From Molanna angustata (Eukaryota > Arthropoda > Insecta > Trichoptera > Molannidae), in the NCBI GenBank assembly GCA_963576475.1, contig OY754987.1, positions 11,340,847-11,404,846 on the forward strand: 64,000 nt of DNA, read 5' to 3'. Each line of letters opens with the position of its first letter. Positions within the stretch are counted from its first letter, which is position 1. The notes beneath the pieces were generated by a model that made no database searches, was not told where the DNA came from, and was given only the letters and a program-made list of their open reading frames with translations. Positions 11,165-22,189 of the stretch are shown here, piece by piece. Made by a program: the position numbers and the translations under genes.

Positions 11165-11640
11165 TGTAATTCATAGATGGCGATTGTTACTTCAACTTAT
11201 CTTCAAACGATCAGTTTCTCATTGTTAAAATACATAAAACTTACAAAATTGCATCGATAAGGGCATAATTGGTAAACGTTGCACAAGCGCATAAAGTGGT
11301 CATGTAAGCCGTCACTACGTGCAGCGATTGGAAAAAATCCTAAACTTCGGGATTTTTTTCTGCGAAGGCCTTCACAGTCACAATAATTCCCTTGGTTAAT
11401 TTGATATGGTTAAAAAACTTAGTCACTTGCACTGCGTGGAATGTGTCTATGTGATATCTTCCTTTAAAGAACGTTTTGTTCTTTAAAGGTAATTTTTTCT
11501 TCCCGCCACGAGTTCGCGTTTTTTTTTTTGTTCGGCTAGACGTTTTTGTCGTGACAGTTTGACGGTTTGTAAGTCCTGTACATAGATGCCTTGAGATCCT
11601 GGTTCTTCTATAAAATTCCAACTTCGTCTTCATTGAGATG
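11165..11640 (+). repeat. Dispersed repeat F, longer copy with hairpins
   Basis: Shares with 51463-51715 the blocks 'catagatggc', 'ggcataattggt', 'aacgttgc', 'caagcgcataaag', 'cctggttcttctataa' and 'attgagatgtta'. This copy carries about 215 bp (11340-11570) absent from the other. That extra part holds two hairpins: AAAAAATCC/GGATTTTTT (about 11333-11360) and a perfect 12-bp stem CCTTTAAAGAAC-gtttt-GTTCTTTAAAGG (11461-11489). No protein is recognised. Confidence 0.6.
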
Positions 11641-11644
11641 TTAA

Positions 11645-12640
11645 TTCTTAAACCTGAGTATAAAGTTTTGTAGGCCTAGAACCATCTGTATATTCTGAAA
11701 TCTCTGTGAATTGAGCGTATCAAAAGTTATAAGGGGACATACACAGACATACTAAATGATCTACTCCGAATTCTGCCTCTAAGCGTCTAAGGTCGTGTTT
11801 TTTTGACTTCGAAGGTGAAAAAAAACATGAAAAATATAGAGCTGGCCATAGAATTATAATGTACAGAAGCCGCGTGTAGTGCAAATTTCGAATTCAAATG
11901 TATGCCAAGTTTTTTTACATGTGTGTGTGAGGCGGTAGATCGGTTGGTCTACGTATTATGTAGGTGTGCGTATCGGTAGGTGTACGTATACGGCCGGGCG
12001 AGTGAAATTCGTCTGTTTCAGCGTAGTTTTAGTTGGCATACAATCATTGCGCTTTTAGCGGTATGTACGTTGAGAGGAAGTTTATATTTAATAAGAATAT
12101 TAATAAGATATAAGAAAAGGTTGCGAGTTTAAATAACGTGTTCCAAATCATCTCCCAAAATACATACAACTATTTTTAGATATTGCAATTGTTTTACTCA
12201 GCCGTTTATTTAGAATTGAAATATTAGAGTGATGATAGGTTTCATAATAAAAGAAAACTTACTCAGATTGATTATATTTTCAGATTAAATAGTTAACAAA
12301 TTTAATTCAAATAATTGTTCCGCGAATACTGGGGTCGAGATAAAATAATATATTTATTGAACACTATGCACACTGTGCGTGAACGCTTGGCTGACGAGCG
12401 AATAATTCGCCACGTTTGTTGAACGAAGTACGATGCGCTATCTCTCGGTCGTCTTCGGCAATCTTCGTGAGAAGCGAGATCGTCCGAGCCAGATGGCATC
12501 CTTGATGGAAAGGTACATCCTCGCCACACGCTGAATAGGTATCTGTATCACATATAATCTGAGCTGGCATACAAATCCCTCGTATCTTGGCTTGATACTT
12601 TGTCGATATGTTAAGAGAAATAAATTCTCTTGAACAAATG
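11645..12640 (-). mobile_element. Helentron-like family 1 copy with inserted non-repeat DNA (H3)
   Basis: The 11645-11830 part matches the interior of other copies ('gtataaagttttgtaggcct', 'gagcgtatcaaaagttataa', 'ctactccgaattctg'). The 12570-12640 part matches the 5' end (AAGAGAA/TTCTCTT hairpin, GTTCAAG, 'ttggcttgatac'). Between them about 740 bp is not found in the other copies, apart from 11870-11990, which is shared with 56610-56730. The insert includes the gene-like island at 12353-12590. Confidence 0.55.
12353..12590 (-). pseudogene. Unidentified GC-rich exon-like island, possible captured 3' exon
   Basis: A GC-richer block inside the H3 element. One minus-strand frame runs from an ATG at 12570 to a TAG at 12364 (68 aa, MPAQIICDTDTYSACGEDVP to SVHAQCA). 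AATAAA follows 5 nt after the stop (12358-12353), like the end of an mRNA. A second frame is also open for about 47 codons (LYVIQIPIQRVARMYLSI, then KDAIWLGRSRFSRRLP), so the true frame is uncertain. I do not recognise the protein. It could be a host gene fragment captured by the element or an unrelated insertion. Confidence 0.35.
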
Positions 12641-12649
12641 GGGGAAAAA

Positions 12650-13934
12650 CGGGGGGAAAAATAATTACCTTTGCGGACGATACAATACTACTGTTTCACG
12701 CTTCAACATGGGATCTTGTTTTCAAAGGGGCAGATCTGGGTTGCAACATAGTAAAAAGCTGGCTGGACAACAACTTGCTAACAGTAAATCTTAAAAAAAC
12801 TAAATATTTGACATTCAGTATCGATAAAAGAGGGCAACCGTCTAGCGATTTAAAACTGATTATGCATGACTGCCAACACCAAAATTGCAATTGTAACCCC
12901 CTCGAAAATACAGATAATGTGAAATACTTAGGAATAATAATAGATAGACACTTAAACTGGAAACCACACATTGAATTAATTTCGGGAAAACTTCTAAAAC
13001 TCATTTATCTATTTAAATCCATTCGCAATATTTTTAAGAAACACCAACTCAAAACTATCTACTATGCCCTTGCCCAGTCATTCTTAAGCTATGCGATTCC
13101 CAGTTGGGGAGGTACCTACAAAACCACATTAAAAACGGTTATAACGGCGCAAAAAACTTTACTTCGTGTCATTAATAAAAAAACACTTACATAGATACTC
13201 TTCAGACAGACTATTCAGTGAATTTAATGTACTAGACGTAAGACAGCTTTTTGTTAAGTCAACTCTCACTTTCTACATCAAAACTTCAAACCACCAAATG
13301 ACAACCAGCAACTCACATACACACAATACTAGGCAAGCACTACTAAACCTTGACGAAATTCCAAAAACTAAGACAACACATGGCCAGAAAAATTACGCGT
13401 ACATAGGTCCAAAAATATTTAACCTCTTCAAAACTGACTTTCCACTATTAAGAACCTACTCACATATCAAATTGAAAGCCATAGCAAACAACTGGTTAAT
13501 TACCAAAGGACGAAAAGAAACAGAAGAATTATTTAATATTACTGCTTAGACGACTTATAAAAAAAATCAAAATTATATTAGCATTAGCCCTTTCTACATC
13601 AAGCATTTTTTTTTTATACAACACTAAAATATAAACATACATACTTGCACATCATTACTTCAACCTACCACAAAACCTTATAAAAATAACTAACACTATG
13701 ACGAATTAAAATAATAGAACTGATTTATATAACGCTACTCTGGTACAGGCATAGCCTAGTAGAGTAGCCTAATCCACAAATTAAAATATATAAACGTATA
13801 CACTAATGACAAACTTAACTTTTTCTTACTTATAGTATAACTTATAATTTTTATTAACTACTGTATAAAGTTATATTGTACTTATTGTAATTATTATACT
13901 TGTAAAAAGGATTTTAATAAATAAATAAATAAAT
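12650..13934 (+). mobile_element. LINE-2: 5'-truncated non-LTR element
   Basis: It begins inside the RT domain and ends with a 3' UTR and a TTTAATAAATAAATAAATAA tail (about 13915-13934). The 3' UTR holds a hairpin GCTACTC/GAGTAGC (13734-13768) whose loop contains ACAGGCATAGCCT. The minus-strand LINE end at 47035-47300 has the same loop motif. Confidence 0.75.
12652..13549 (+). pseudogene. LINE-2 reverse transcriptase, C-terminal half
   Basis: The frame enters at GGKIITFADDTILL (catalytic FADD) and continues with WLDNNLLTVNLKKTKYL, VKYLGIIIDRHLNWKPHI and SYAIPSWGGTYK. In an A-run at about 13173-13183 it shifts frame, and the C-terminus (SSDRLFSEFNVLDVRQLF to EELFNITA) continues in the next frame to the stop at 13549. 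The endonuclease and RT fingers are missing. The style is CR1/Kiri-like, without RNase H. Its 5' edge abuts the 5' end of the Helentron-like H3. Confidence 0.75.
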
Positions 13935-14698
13935 CGACAGTTAGACTAGTAGGTTCTTATTGATTCGGCCAAGGTCTATTGGAATCCATGAGAAACCAAA
14001 TTATTCAATTTGCAAAGGCATTCACACGACATAATACCTATGAGCTAATAATAATTATATTCCTACCACGTCAACTATCTTCAACGATTTTTTTTGTTGG
14101 AAACGATTATCCAGCAGTTGTTTCAGCATTTTTTAATTATATATTTTTTATTACTTTTATACTTGTTATACACAATCACAAATAAATAAAAATTGACCGT
14201 ATGAATATTCATAAAGCTTCACAAACAAATTGACACAAACTCGAACGATCAATTACAATATTTACTGCCAATAAATTTGTTGTATACCATTAATCTATTT
14301 CGTTTGACATGATAATCTCCTTTGGATCAGTACATAATTAATAGTTTCAGGAATAGTTGCACATCACATCAGTGCAGTCCAGTAACATGGATAACCCGTC
14401 ATATTTATATCAATGTCAATACATTCATTCAATTATATGAGGATAATATTAGGTATATCGCTTCTATAATCTGATTCACGACGAATATGTTTATTGTAGC
14501 GAATATTTGATGAATTAAAATGACAATAACAACAATTTAAAATTACGTAATATGTAATGAAAACAAAAGTGAATGAAAAACAACATAATAGCATAATTTG
14601 TTTACATATTTAACATAATATATAGGTACACAAATACACCATTGTTACAAAAGTACACAATATACATTTTTTTTTCAAAAAAATAATGAATATGTCCT
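13935..14698. other. Unassigned AT-rich DNA
   Basis: No coding or repeat signature recognised; the open frame at 13979-14185 has a low-complexity Ile/Phe-rich product. Confidence 0.5.
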
Positions 14699-14850
14699 TG
14701 TTAAACAAGTACATATACATCTTCCTACGTTTCCTAAAATAAGCAAATAAATGCTTGTGCTATAGGTGAACGAAATCGGTCGAGGCAGGATTCGAACTCG
14801 CGATCACTGGATTACTAGCCCAGCGCGCTAACCCATCTCTTGAAATTAAC
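14699..14850 (-). mobile_element. tRNA-derived SINE family B, copy 1
   Basis: Read on the minus strand: box A-like 'GGTTAGCGCGCTGGG', an anticodon-arm-like CTAGTAATCC, B box GAGTTCGAATCC, then 'GCCTCGACCGATTTCG' and a body ending near 14699. Copies are at 42766-42862 and 56440-56600. The best box A copies read 'GGCAGAGCGGTTAG', as in a tRNA. Confidence 0.7.
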
Positions 14851-14934
14851 CAGAGCACTCGTTTACAAAGGGTGTAAATTATTTGTAAATTATGTTTAAA
14901 TAATAGATACACACTAACTTTATATTTTAAAATT

Positions 14935-15120
14935 TCATACCCTGTAATGGAAAAAACAAGAGGCAAAAATATCACATAGTTCAGCAATAGGGCTCACCAC
15001 CCATTCTGATTGTAGTGCCAGTGTAGTGTAGTGTAGGTGAGACGAGATTAGTGTGTGATACACGCATTTGTTGTGAATCCTTTTATAAGATAATGTACTC
15101 CCGCACAACTGTCGCTGCTG
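14935..15120 (-). repeat. Dispersed repeat C, copy 1
   Basis: On the minus strand it reads GTGCGGGAG, a partly paired stem, 'agaatgggtggtgagccc', 'gctgaactatgtga' and 'ttgcctcttg'. Copies at 35638-35830 and 40368-40530 have the same order. Class unknown. Confidence 0.6.
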
Positions 15121-15203
15121 ACCCCACATTGTGTGATATGCCGAGACGGTACGAACAGAGTTTTTATTTTTGAGCCTTTATTTGGTAGAAAAGCAAAACT
15201 TAC

Positions 15204-15480
15204 TTACTTTCGATTGCCATACAACTCCGATAGAGCTTTAGCCTCCTGAATAATAGCTTTCCAAGCCTTTTTGTCAGCTGCAGTGGACTCCCAATCATCA
15301 CAGGCATTCAGCACGTTCAGATCTCGGGTAATATTGTCCATCAATCTCTGCCTTGCTCTTCCCAGGGATCTCTTTCCCACAGGATTATTTTGCAGGATTC
15401 GTTTTGGCTCTTTCTTCCCCTGATCTGACAACATGTCCAATCCAAGATAATCTTCTGGACCTGATTTCGCTGGTGGTTCC
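15204..15480 (-). pseudogene. RTE-type LINE C-terminal fragment
   Basis: The minus-strand frame DMLSDQGKKEPKRILQNNPV, GKRSLGRARQRLMDNI, then LNACDDWESTAADKKAWKAI and IQEAKALSELYGNRK. This is the C-terminal tail that follows RT in many insect RTE-like endonuclease/reverse-transcriptase proteins. The upstream RT is missing. A split relative lies at 45510-46570. Confidence 0.65.
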
Positions 15481-15505
15481 CCATTGTTCGGTCTTGTAAC
15501 GTTTT

Positions 15506-16404
15506 TTTTTAATATAGAATTAGAAAAACTATATTATAAATAAAAAATAGTAAATAACCTTGTTTTATTTAATTCGTCAATAGATATTTCACCCAATGAG
15601 AACATTACATTTTTTTTAACATGTCCACGTAGGGGACACCAGCTATTAGGATTTGGGTCCATTTTACTCTTCCGAAGAAGCGCACTACGTAGCGTTGGGA
15701 GGGGTTTGCAATCTAAAAAAGAGTTTATTAATTCGGATTTTAAAAATACTCGGGTTGTACGAAGGCGGAAACACAGAATTCGGAAGATCGTTCCACAGTC
15801 GGGTTGCTGTATTAATAAAGGAGTTCGAGAAGCGACTTGTTCGTATATGTTGAAGGTCCACTGTGAATGGGTGCTGCGATTGAGTAAAGCAAGTGACTCT
15901 GTTGTGAGTGGGTGGAGGAGGGACCAAAGATGCAAGTTCTTCTGAACAATTCCCGTGGTACCGACTCTGCGTCTGTGTTCTAGTGATTGCAATCCATCAG
16001 TCAGTGATGGATCATCAATCAGACGTATAGCACGCCTTTGGACAGCGTCGAGGGTATTCAGTAGGTATTGGGGGGCGCCACTCCAGAGGTGACTACCATA
16101 TTCAATAATTGGACGTATTTGCGCTTTGTAGAGTTTACACATCTGGGACTTAGTAAAATATCTACGCGCTCTATATAGTACGCTCAATTTTTTGGAGGCG
16201 AGTTTCACCTTAGCTTCGATGGAACCCCTGTAGTGTAATTGATTCGTTATAGATACTCCAAGCAGGTCGATAGAGCTGCTGTTAGGTAGGGTGCTTCCGT
16301 TGAAAGACACTTGCAATTCATTGGGGTTTCTCTTCGCAGAAATTAGACAGGCTTGGGTTTTTGAGACGTTAAATGAATCAAGACAAATTCTTGATTATGT
16401 TCTC
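15506..16404 (-). pseudogene. LINE-5: 5'-truncated reverse transcriptase fragment
   Basis: The minus strand starts in the late RT region (DSFNVSKTQACLISAKRNP, preceded by an in-frame TAA). It continues IDLLGVSITNQLHYRGSIEA, YFTKSQMCKLYKAQIRPIIE, YGSHLWSGAPQYLLNTLDAV, QRRAIRLIDD. Near 15927 the frame shifts and the C-terminus runs on in another frame (RTSRFSNSFINTATRLWNDL, PNSVFPPSYNPSIFKIRINK). The 3' end carries an A-run at about 15502-15510. The style is R1/Jockey-like; clade not certain. Its truncated edge meets the Helentron-like end at 16405. Confidence 0.7.
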
Positions 16405-16830
16405 ATTTTCCAACTGTCAATTGGTTCAAGAGAATTTATTTCTCTTAAGGGGGCATTAATGCAACGTCACGACATATTATTATCTTCTTTAATGTAAAAT
16501 AATATATATTGATCTACGCCTTTAAGTTGATTCAAATATAAGATAAACGTTGAAAACCGGGGTATTTCATAACGATTTGATTAGAAATAATGTTGGTATA
16601 TTAAATTGAAAAATAGGTACGTTGACAGCAGTCGCCCTCTTAATGAATCAATAGTATTAATCTTAGTCCCGTGTGAGAGAATTGTATGCAGTAGTAGAGA
16701 TTTTGCACGGTTTTTCCAAATTTGAAGTCAAAAAATACGAACTTAGAGGCTTCGCAGCATATAATATGTATTTTATATATATACGGATGAACTCAGAATT
16801 CAAAGTAGAACATTTTGAGCATTTTTAGGT
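16405..16830 (+). mobile_element. Helentron-like family 1, 5' half (H4)
   Basis: Starts TCCAACTGTCAATTGGTTCA, followed by the AAGAGAA/TTCTCTT hairpin. It contains 'gtgtgagagaattgtatgca', 'ggtttttccaa', 'cttagaggcttcgcagcata' and 'actcagaattc', and breaks off after 'gtagaacattttgagc'. Confidence 0.65.
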
Positions 16831-16909
16831 AAATGTTAATCGATTATTTTATCAGAAGGATTATAATATGACAATAACGTACATATTTTATAGAAATTGA
16901 TCTATGATA

Positions 16910-17281
16910 AATTGCTTATTTTTATCCCTTAAAATATGCTGGGCCAAAATCTATTTTTTTTTGTCTCGGTTCAGTTATTCCTTCTTTTTTTGTTTTATCT
17001 TTTTAGTTCAACTTTTGTTTTCTTTTTGTTTTCCTACATATATGTATATGTGTATTTTAAACTTTCTTTTTAACTGAGCAAAGTAATGTATTTTTTTATT
17101 ATTTGAATGGTCAGGAGACGATTGTACATACCTAACTATGCACAATAGCCATGCGGGAGATACCTGTTATTGGAGCACTGGAGATTCTATGTTTTTGTTT
17201 CATGTTTTTTTTGTTTGTGTTGTTTAGTGTTCTGTTGGTGTCTCTGTATATTAAATAAATAAATATATAAATAAATATTAT
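16910..17281 (+). repeat. LINE-type 3' UTR with AAATAAAT tail, no coding part
   Basis: T-rich UTR-like DNA, a 'ctatgcacaatagcc' block and a tail ATTAAATAAATAAATATA (from about 17251). The source element is unknown. Confidence 0.45.
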
Positions 17282-17391
17282 GTGCGCGTTCAAAAAGATT
17301 TATTGATTTTAAACATCTACTTTCAAATATGATATTGCGAAATGTCAGATCAATAAATATTTTTTTTTTTTTAATATTAGGCAACCTAACA

Positions 17392-20300
17392 TTATAAGAG
17401 TGATTTGTGCCAAATGGAAGAAAAGATAAAAAATAAGTTATTGAATGTTACGATTTTCAGATTAATACAATTGATAAGGATAAATTTGGATATTGCGGAA
17501 TAAATAGCAAGAGAGTTTAGTGATAAGAGATGCGCAATGTTGACAGGTAGAGGGACTTTTAAGTTGGGATATATGTCATATTCGTAGTGCATCGGGCATT
17601 CAAAGAACACGTGATCGAGTGTTTCCAATTCTGCCCCGCATGCACAAGAAGGGTTTTCTTTTATATTTATTTTATAAAGGTGAGAGGCAATTGAGCAATG
17701 ACCCAATCTCATTCTCGAGATATTAGAGATCTCTCTTTTGGACATTTTTTTATGAAACCATGGAAAAGATGCAATGTTTAATTGGATATTATAGTAGTAT
17801 GTTCCTTTGGTTTCAGAAGTGACTTTCCACAGGTCTTGCCATTTATTTTTGGCAATGTTACAATGAGAACGAATTGTGTCTTGGATGGAAAGGGAATTGT
17901 TACAATAAGAGGCATCAGAACTGGAGGCTTGTTTTGCTAATTTATCCGCGATCTCGTTCCCATTTATACCTACGTGGGAAGGGATTCATGCTAGTATAAT
18001 TTCATAGTCTTTTTCTATAAGACTACACATGAGATATCTGATGGAGCAAAGTAGTTCGTTGTCTGGAAATTTAGAGAGATCGTTTGATATGGATTTGAGG
18101 GAACTTAAGCAATCAGAAAGGATCAGAATTTTTGAATGGGGAAGAGAGTCTAGAAGTTTTAATGCTTTTCTTATCGCCAAACACTCCGCTGAATAGACAG
18201 ATGACCCAGGGGGAAGCTTAAAAAGAAGTTCAGTATTTAAGGAAGGAATGTACACTGCGGAGCCACATGGTCCATTTGGATACATTTTTGACCCATCAGT
18301 ATAAATTTTAAGATGTGACGGCCATTTAGAATTTACTATGTTATTGAAGATTTTGTTAATGGTGTGGGGGGGTAATTGAGTCGATTTGTTGATGCCAATA
18401 TTTTCAATTATATTGGGAATAATGAAATTAACCTTAAAGGGAGTTTGGTAGTATGGCAGGCAAGAATAGTTAGGAGAATCGGTTATTCTATCACGGAGCT
18501 TTAAATATGCTAAGCATAAGTGAGGATATGGTTTTTTGGCCCAGAATCTAGTGGATTGACATAGAGATAGCAAGGATGATAGTTTACGCATGATGGGGTG
18601 TGTATTGATATTTATCCGCTTTGTGAGAAATTTGACTGCCAATAATTCTCTACGAAGATTAAGAGGCATGTCTAGTGCCTCCACTTGAAGAGCATTAATG
18701 GGTGTTGAACGCATAGCGCCGAGAACCAGTCTCAGGCCCTTTGATTAAATTATTTCAAGTTTAAGTTGAAGAAATGAAGGGATCGGGTCCCAAAAAAAGC
18801 TACCAAAATCAAGGACACCACGAACCAGAGAATTGTAAAGGATTTTCATGCATGACGGGTGAGAACCCCACCACACTCAGGAAACGGCTCGAAGAGGGTT
18901 TAAATTTCTTTCGCATTTGGCAATAGCATGCTCAATGTGAGGTTTCCATGACATTTTTCTGTCTAAAATTAAGCCCAGAAATTTAACTTGATTTAACACA
19001 GGAATTTTAATATTGTCAATAATTATGTTTACTGTGGGAGTTTTGTGTTTACGAGTAAAAATTACAACCTTACTTTTTTGAGGGGAAACCTGGAGACCAT
19101 TTTTAAGAGCCCATTTGTTTATTATTTTGATTGCCATAGTTAAATCCTTTACGGATATATCAATAAATTTATTTGAAACGTATATGCTAATATCGTCAGC
19201 ATAATTAACAAAGGAAACCTTATCAGGGAGTTTCGATTCAAGATCTGAGCAGTAGACATTAAATAAAATAGGACTAAATACGGAGCCCTGAGGTAATCCT
19301 TTCCATATGGTTCTTGATATATTTATATTATTTCTATTGATATTAATAGTGCGTTCGAAAAATATGTTATGAATGAGACGACACAGTTGATCCGCAATAC
19401 CTATTGTAGATAATTTATTTTTCAGTACAGGAAGCTGAACGTTATCATATTATGCGCCAGATATATCTAAAAAGGCTGCTGCAGTAGATTCTTGTTTAGA
19501 GAAAGCAGTCCGAATGTCAGTTGTTAAAATACTCAGGTTATCAAGACAAGATTTTGATTTTCGGAAACCAAATTGTGAAGTCGAAAGAAGGTTATTATGT
19601 TCTATATACCAATCTAATCGTTTTTTCAACATACGCTCTAATAATTTTAAGAAACAAGATGAAAGTGCAATAGGTCTATAGGAAGAACCAAGTTTTGCAT
19701 CTTTACCCGGTTTCAAAATTGGAATAACTATCTGGGTCTTCCATTCTGAAGGTACGAATCCTATTTGTAAAATTAGGTTGTACATATCTAAAAGGTATGA
19801 CAGAATATTAGCAGGAAATTTTTGAAAAAATATATTTGAAATACCATCCACTCCTGGAGCCGTATTACATAATGACTGAATTTGAATTAATAATTCTTCT
19901 ATTTTAAATGGAGAGGTTAGCCAGGAGGCGGGCTGTGAATTATGAGAAGAGTTGCATACCTCTTCAAAGCTTGGAACGTAGGCAGGGGCCAAATTGTCGG
20001 TAAATGACATTATCCAGTCATCCTGGGAGTTAGTATATGTAGGAGAATATGATGCACGAAATCTATGAATTTTATTCCAGATTTGAGAAGAAGAAGATTC
20101 TGGAGAAAGGGAATTACAGAAGTCATACCAGCCTTGACGTTTCTTTTTTCTTAAAGTTTTCTTAGTTAATGCTTGAATATTTTTTGCATTAAGAAAATTG
20201 GACAGTGACATATTTTTCCTGTATTTTTTCATGGCTTTTTTCTCTCTAGAATGAGTTCTGAGCATTCGTCGTCCCACCATGGCGGGAGAGTTTTAGATTT

Positions 20301-21182
20301 TTTCGATTTTTTTGTTTTTGGAATGCAAGACTCGGCAGCTGATTTAATAACTGATAATAATTTAGAGAAAATTGTATTTAAATCCGCTGGAAACATAAGA
20401 GGTGGAAGAGTGCTAACGGATTCTTCTTAGATTTTATGGAAGTTATACCAATCTGCTAAATTCAATTTGAGTTTACTGACTTTTGTATATGTTGTTGAAA
20501 ACGATGAACTAGGAGAATAGTTTAGAATTATTGGGAAATGGTCACTAGAAAAGGTGTCATCCATGACGGTCCAGGAAGTGGAGGTAGCAAGATTGGTAGA
20601 ACACAAGGAAAGGTCAACTGCACTTTGATTTTGTGATGGTGAAGTAAATCTAGTTGGTGAGCCATTGTTTAAGATACACATATTATTATCATCGCAAAAC
20701 GTCAAAATTGAGTCGCCTGAACTGTCTTGAGAAACACATCCCCAGGAGGGCGAGTGGGCATTAAAGTCACCTAATATAAATATTTGAGAGGAACATAATG
20801 ATATCAATAAATTCCAGTAATTAGGATCAAAAAAAGTGTTAGGTGGACAGTAAGTTGAGATGTTACTTATATTATTTATGTTAGCAGCAACTATTTGGAT
20901 ATTAGAATGTGAGGGGATATTTATTACATTATATGGCAATGAAGATTTAAATATTAACGCAGCTCCTCCATGAGCATCATATCGATCGTCTCGTAGAATC
21001 GTGTAACCGGGGATAAAAAAATCGGATCCTGGTTTAAGCCAGGTCTCTGATACCGCAGCAATATTAATATTGTATGTTTTTAAAATATAGCAAAAGTCTA
21101 TTTTATTCGAAACTAGACTTCTGCTGTTCCATTGTAATATGCAGATTGAGTTATTATTCTTTGTTTTTGGATGTGGAGCCAT
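17392..21182 (-). pseudogene. LINE-3 pol: endonuclease, reverse transcriptase, RNase H
   Basis: The start is MAPHPKTKNNNSICILQWNS. Endonuclease motifs: NSRSL, SETWL, GDFNAHSPSWG, SSDHFPI. RT: APGVDGISNIF, SYRPIALSSC, FLDISGA-YDNV, GLPQGSVFSPILFN, VNYADDISIYV. RNase H: IYTDGSK, SAECLAIRKAL, ILSDCLSSL, IPSHVGINGNEIADKLA. A Cys/His cluster follows near the C-terminus (CACGAELETLDHVFFECP). Stops lie at about 20429, 19452, 18889, 18748 and 17988. The last replaces the Trp of the RNase H WIPSHVG motif. Frames otherwise stay in register, so decay was mostly by base changes. The start overlaps the gag stop by 29 nt. Confidence 0.85.
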
Positions 21183-21814
21183 TATATTGCACTAGATCGT
21201 TGAGAAATGGAAGAGAGTTGGCAGCGTAGGACGGTAAGTTATCGATGTCAGAAAATAAAGAAATTAGGATTTGGGCTATCATGGGGATGATTGACGTCAG
21301 GTCGTTGGATTTATTGAAAGGTTCTGGGTTGCAACGCATGTTTTTGCCAATGGCGCAGCCGTCACTAGGCATTGTAGCTTGACCATTTGTGTATGAAAGA
21401 AGATTTTCATGACTGGCTTTGTCAAAATGTGGAGAAACTTTAGGTCTTTGTTCTTTCGGAATGTTTTTAAGAGTCATTTTAAAGGATTGATTACGTGAAG
21501 GAATGGAAATAGGCGTGGAGGAAGAAGCCGATGTAGCTTCTGTGTAACTCATTTTACTTGTTGGGTATAATTTTGACGCTTCTACGTAGGAAATGTTTTC
21601 GGAGGCCATTGAGTGTTTAATATTTTTTTGTCTCGAAAATTCGGGACAAAAGAGACTAGAAGCAGGATGAGCACCGGAACAATTAATACAAACAGGTTTT
21701 GTTGATGCACAGGTTTCCCCCAAATGGGATTCCCCACATTTGAAGCATCGAGGCTGAGAACGGCATTGGGATTTACATAGTGTGACCGTAACGGCAAAAT
21801 CGGAAACAAAGAAC
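21154..21814 (-). pseudogene. LINE-3 gag, C-terminal part with zinc knuckles
   Basis: A first knuckle is damaged (CFRFCRYGHT, with Phe in place of the second Cys, and a 1-nt shift after it). The next reads CFKCGESHLGETC (CX2CX4HX4C), followed by CINCSGAHPASSLFC. A Ser/Thr-rich linker and a C-terminal hydrophobic segment (IIPMIAQILISLF) end at 21154. The protein would bind element RNA. The 5' edge at 21814 is where LINE-4 inserted. Confidence 0.75.
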
Positions 21815-21922
21815 TGTTGGGAATAAATAAATAAATAAATAAATAATAATTTATTTGTTGCATATAAATGAGAAAAGAAAAAACAAACAATTAAACATGT
21901 TTTGCATTATTTTGCAACAAAT

Positions 21923-21984
21923 AGGCTATTGCTCAGCTGTACACCCGTGGAGACCCACAGTGCAGCTGGTTTTCAGCAATGCCT
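21923..21984 (-). other. 3' UTR hairpin of LINE-4
   Basis: On the minus strand AGGCATTGCT and then CAGCTG pair with CAGCTG and AGCAATAGCCT across a loop of about 20 nt. Such hairpins near the tail are plausible recognition sites for the element's reverse transcriptase. Confidence 0.6.
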
Positions 21985-22189
21985 TGAACGATCACAAAAT
22001 ATATAGGTAATAATACAAAAGAAGAAAAGAAAAAAATAAATAAAAATATAATTATATACGAAAATATTTAAACAGGAAAAATAAAAAGAAAAGAATTAAG
22101 TAAAAAAAAACATGAGAAAAAATAAATAAATAAATAAAAATAAAAAATAAATAAATTTACAAAGAATGCACTATTACTTGTATTATAGG

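Noticed and set aside
11461..11489. Rho-independent terminator
   Set aside because: Stem-loop is present, but this is insect DNA and no bacterial gene precedes it.
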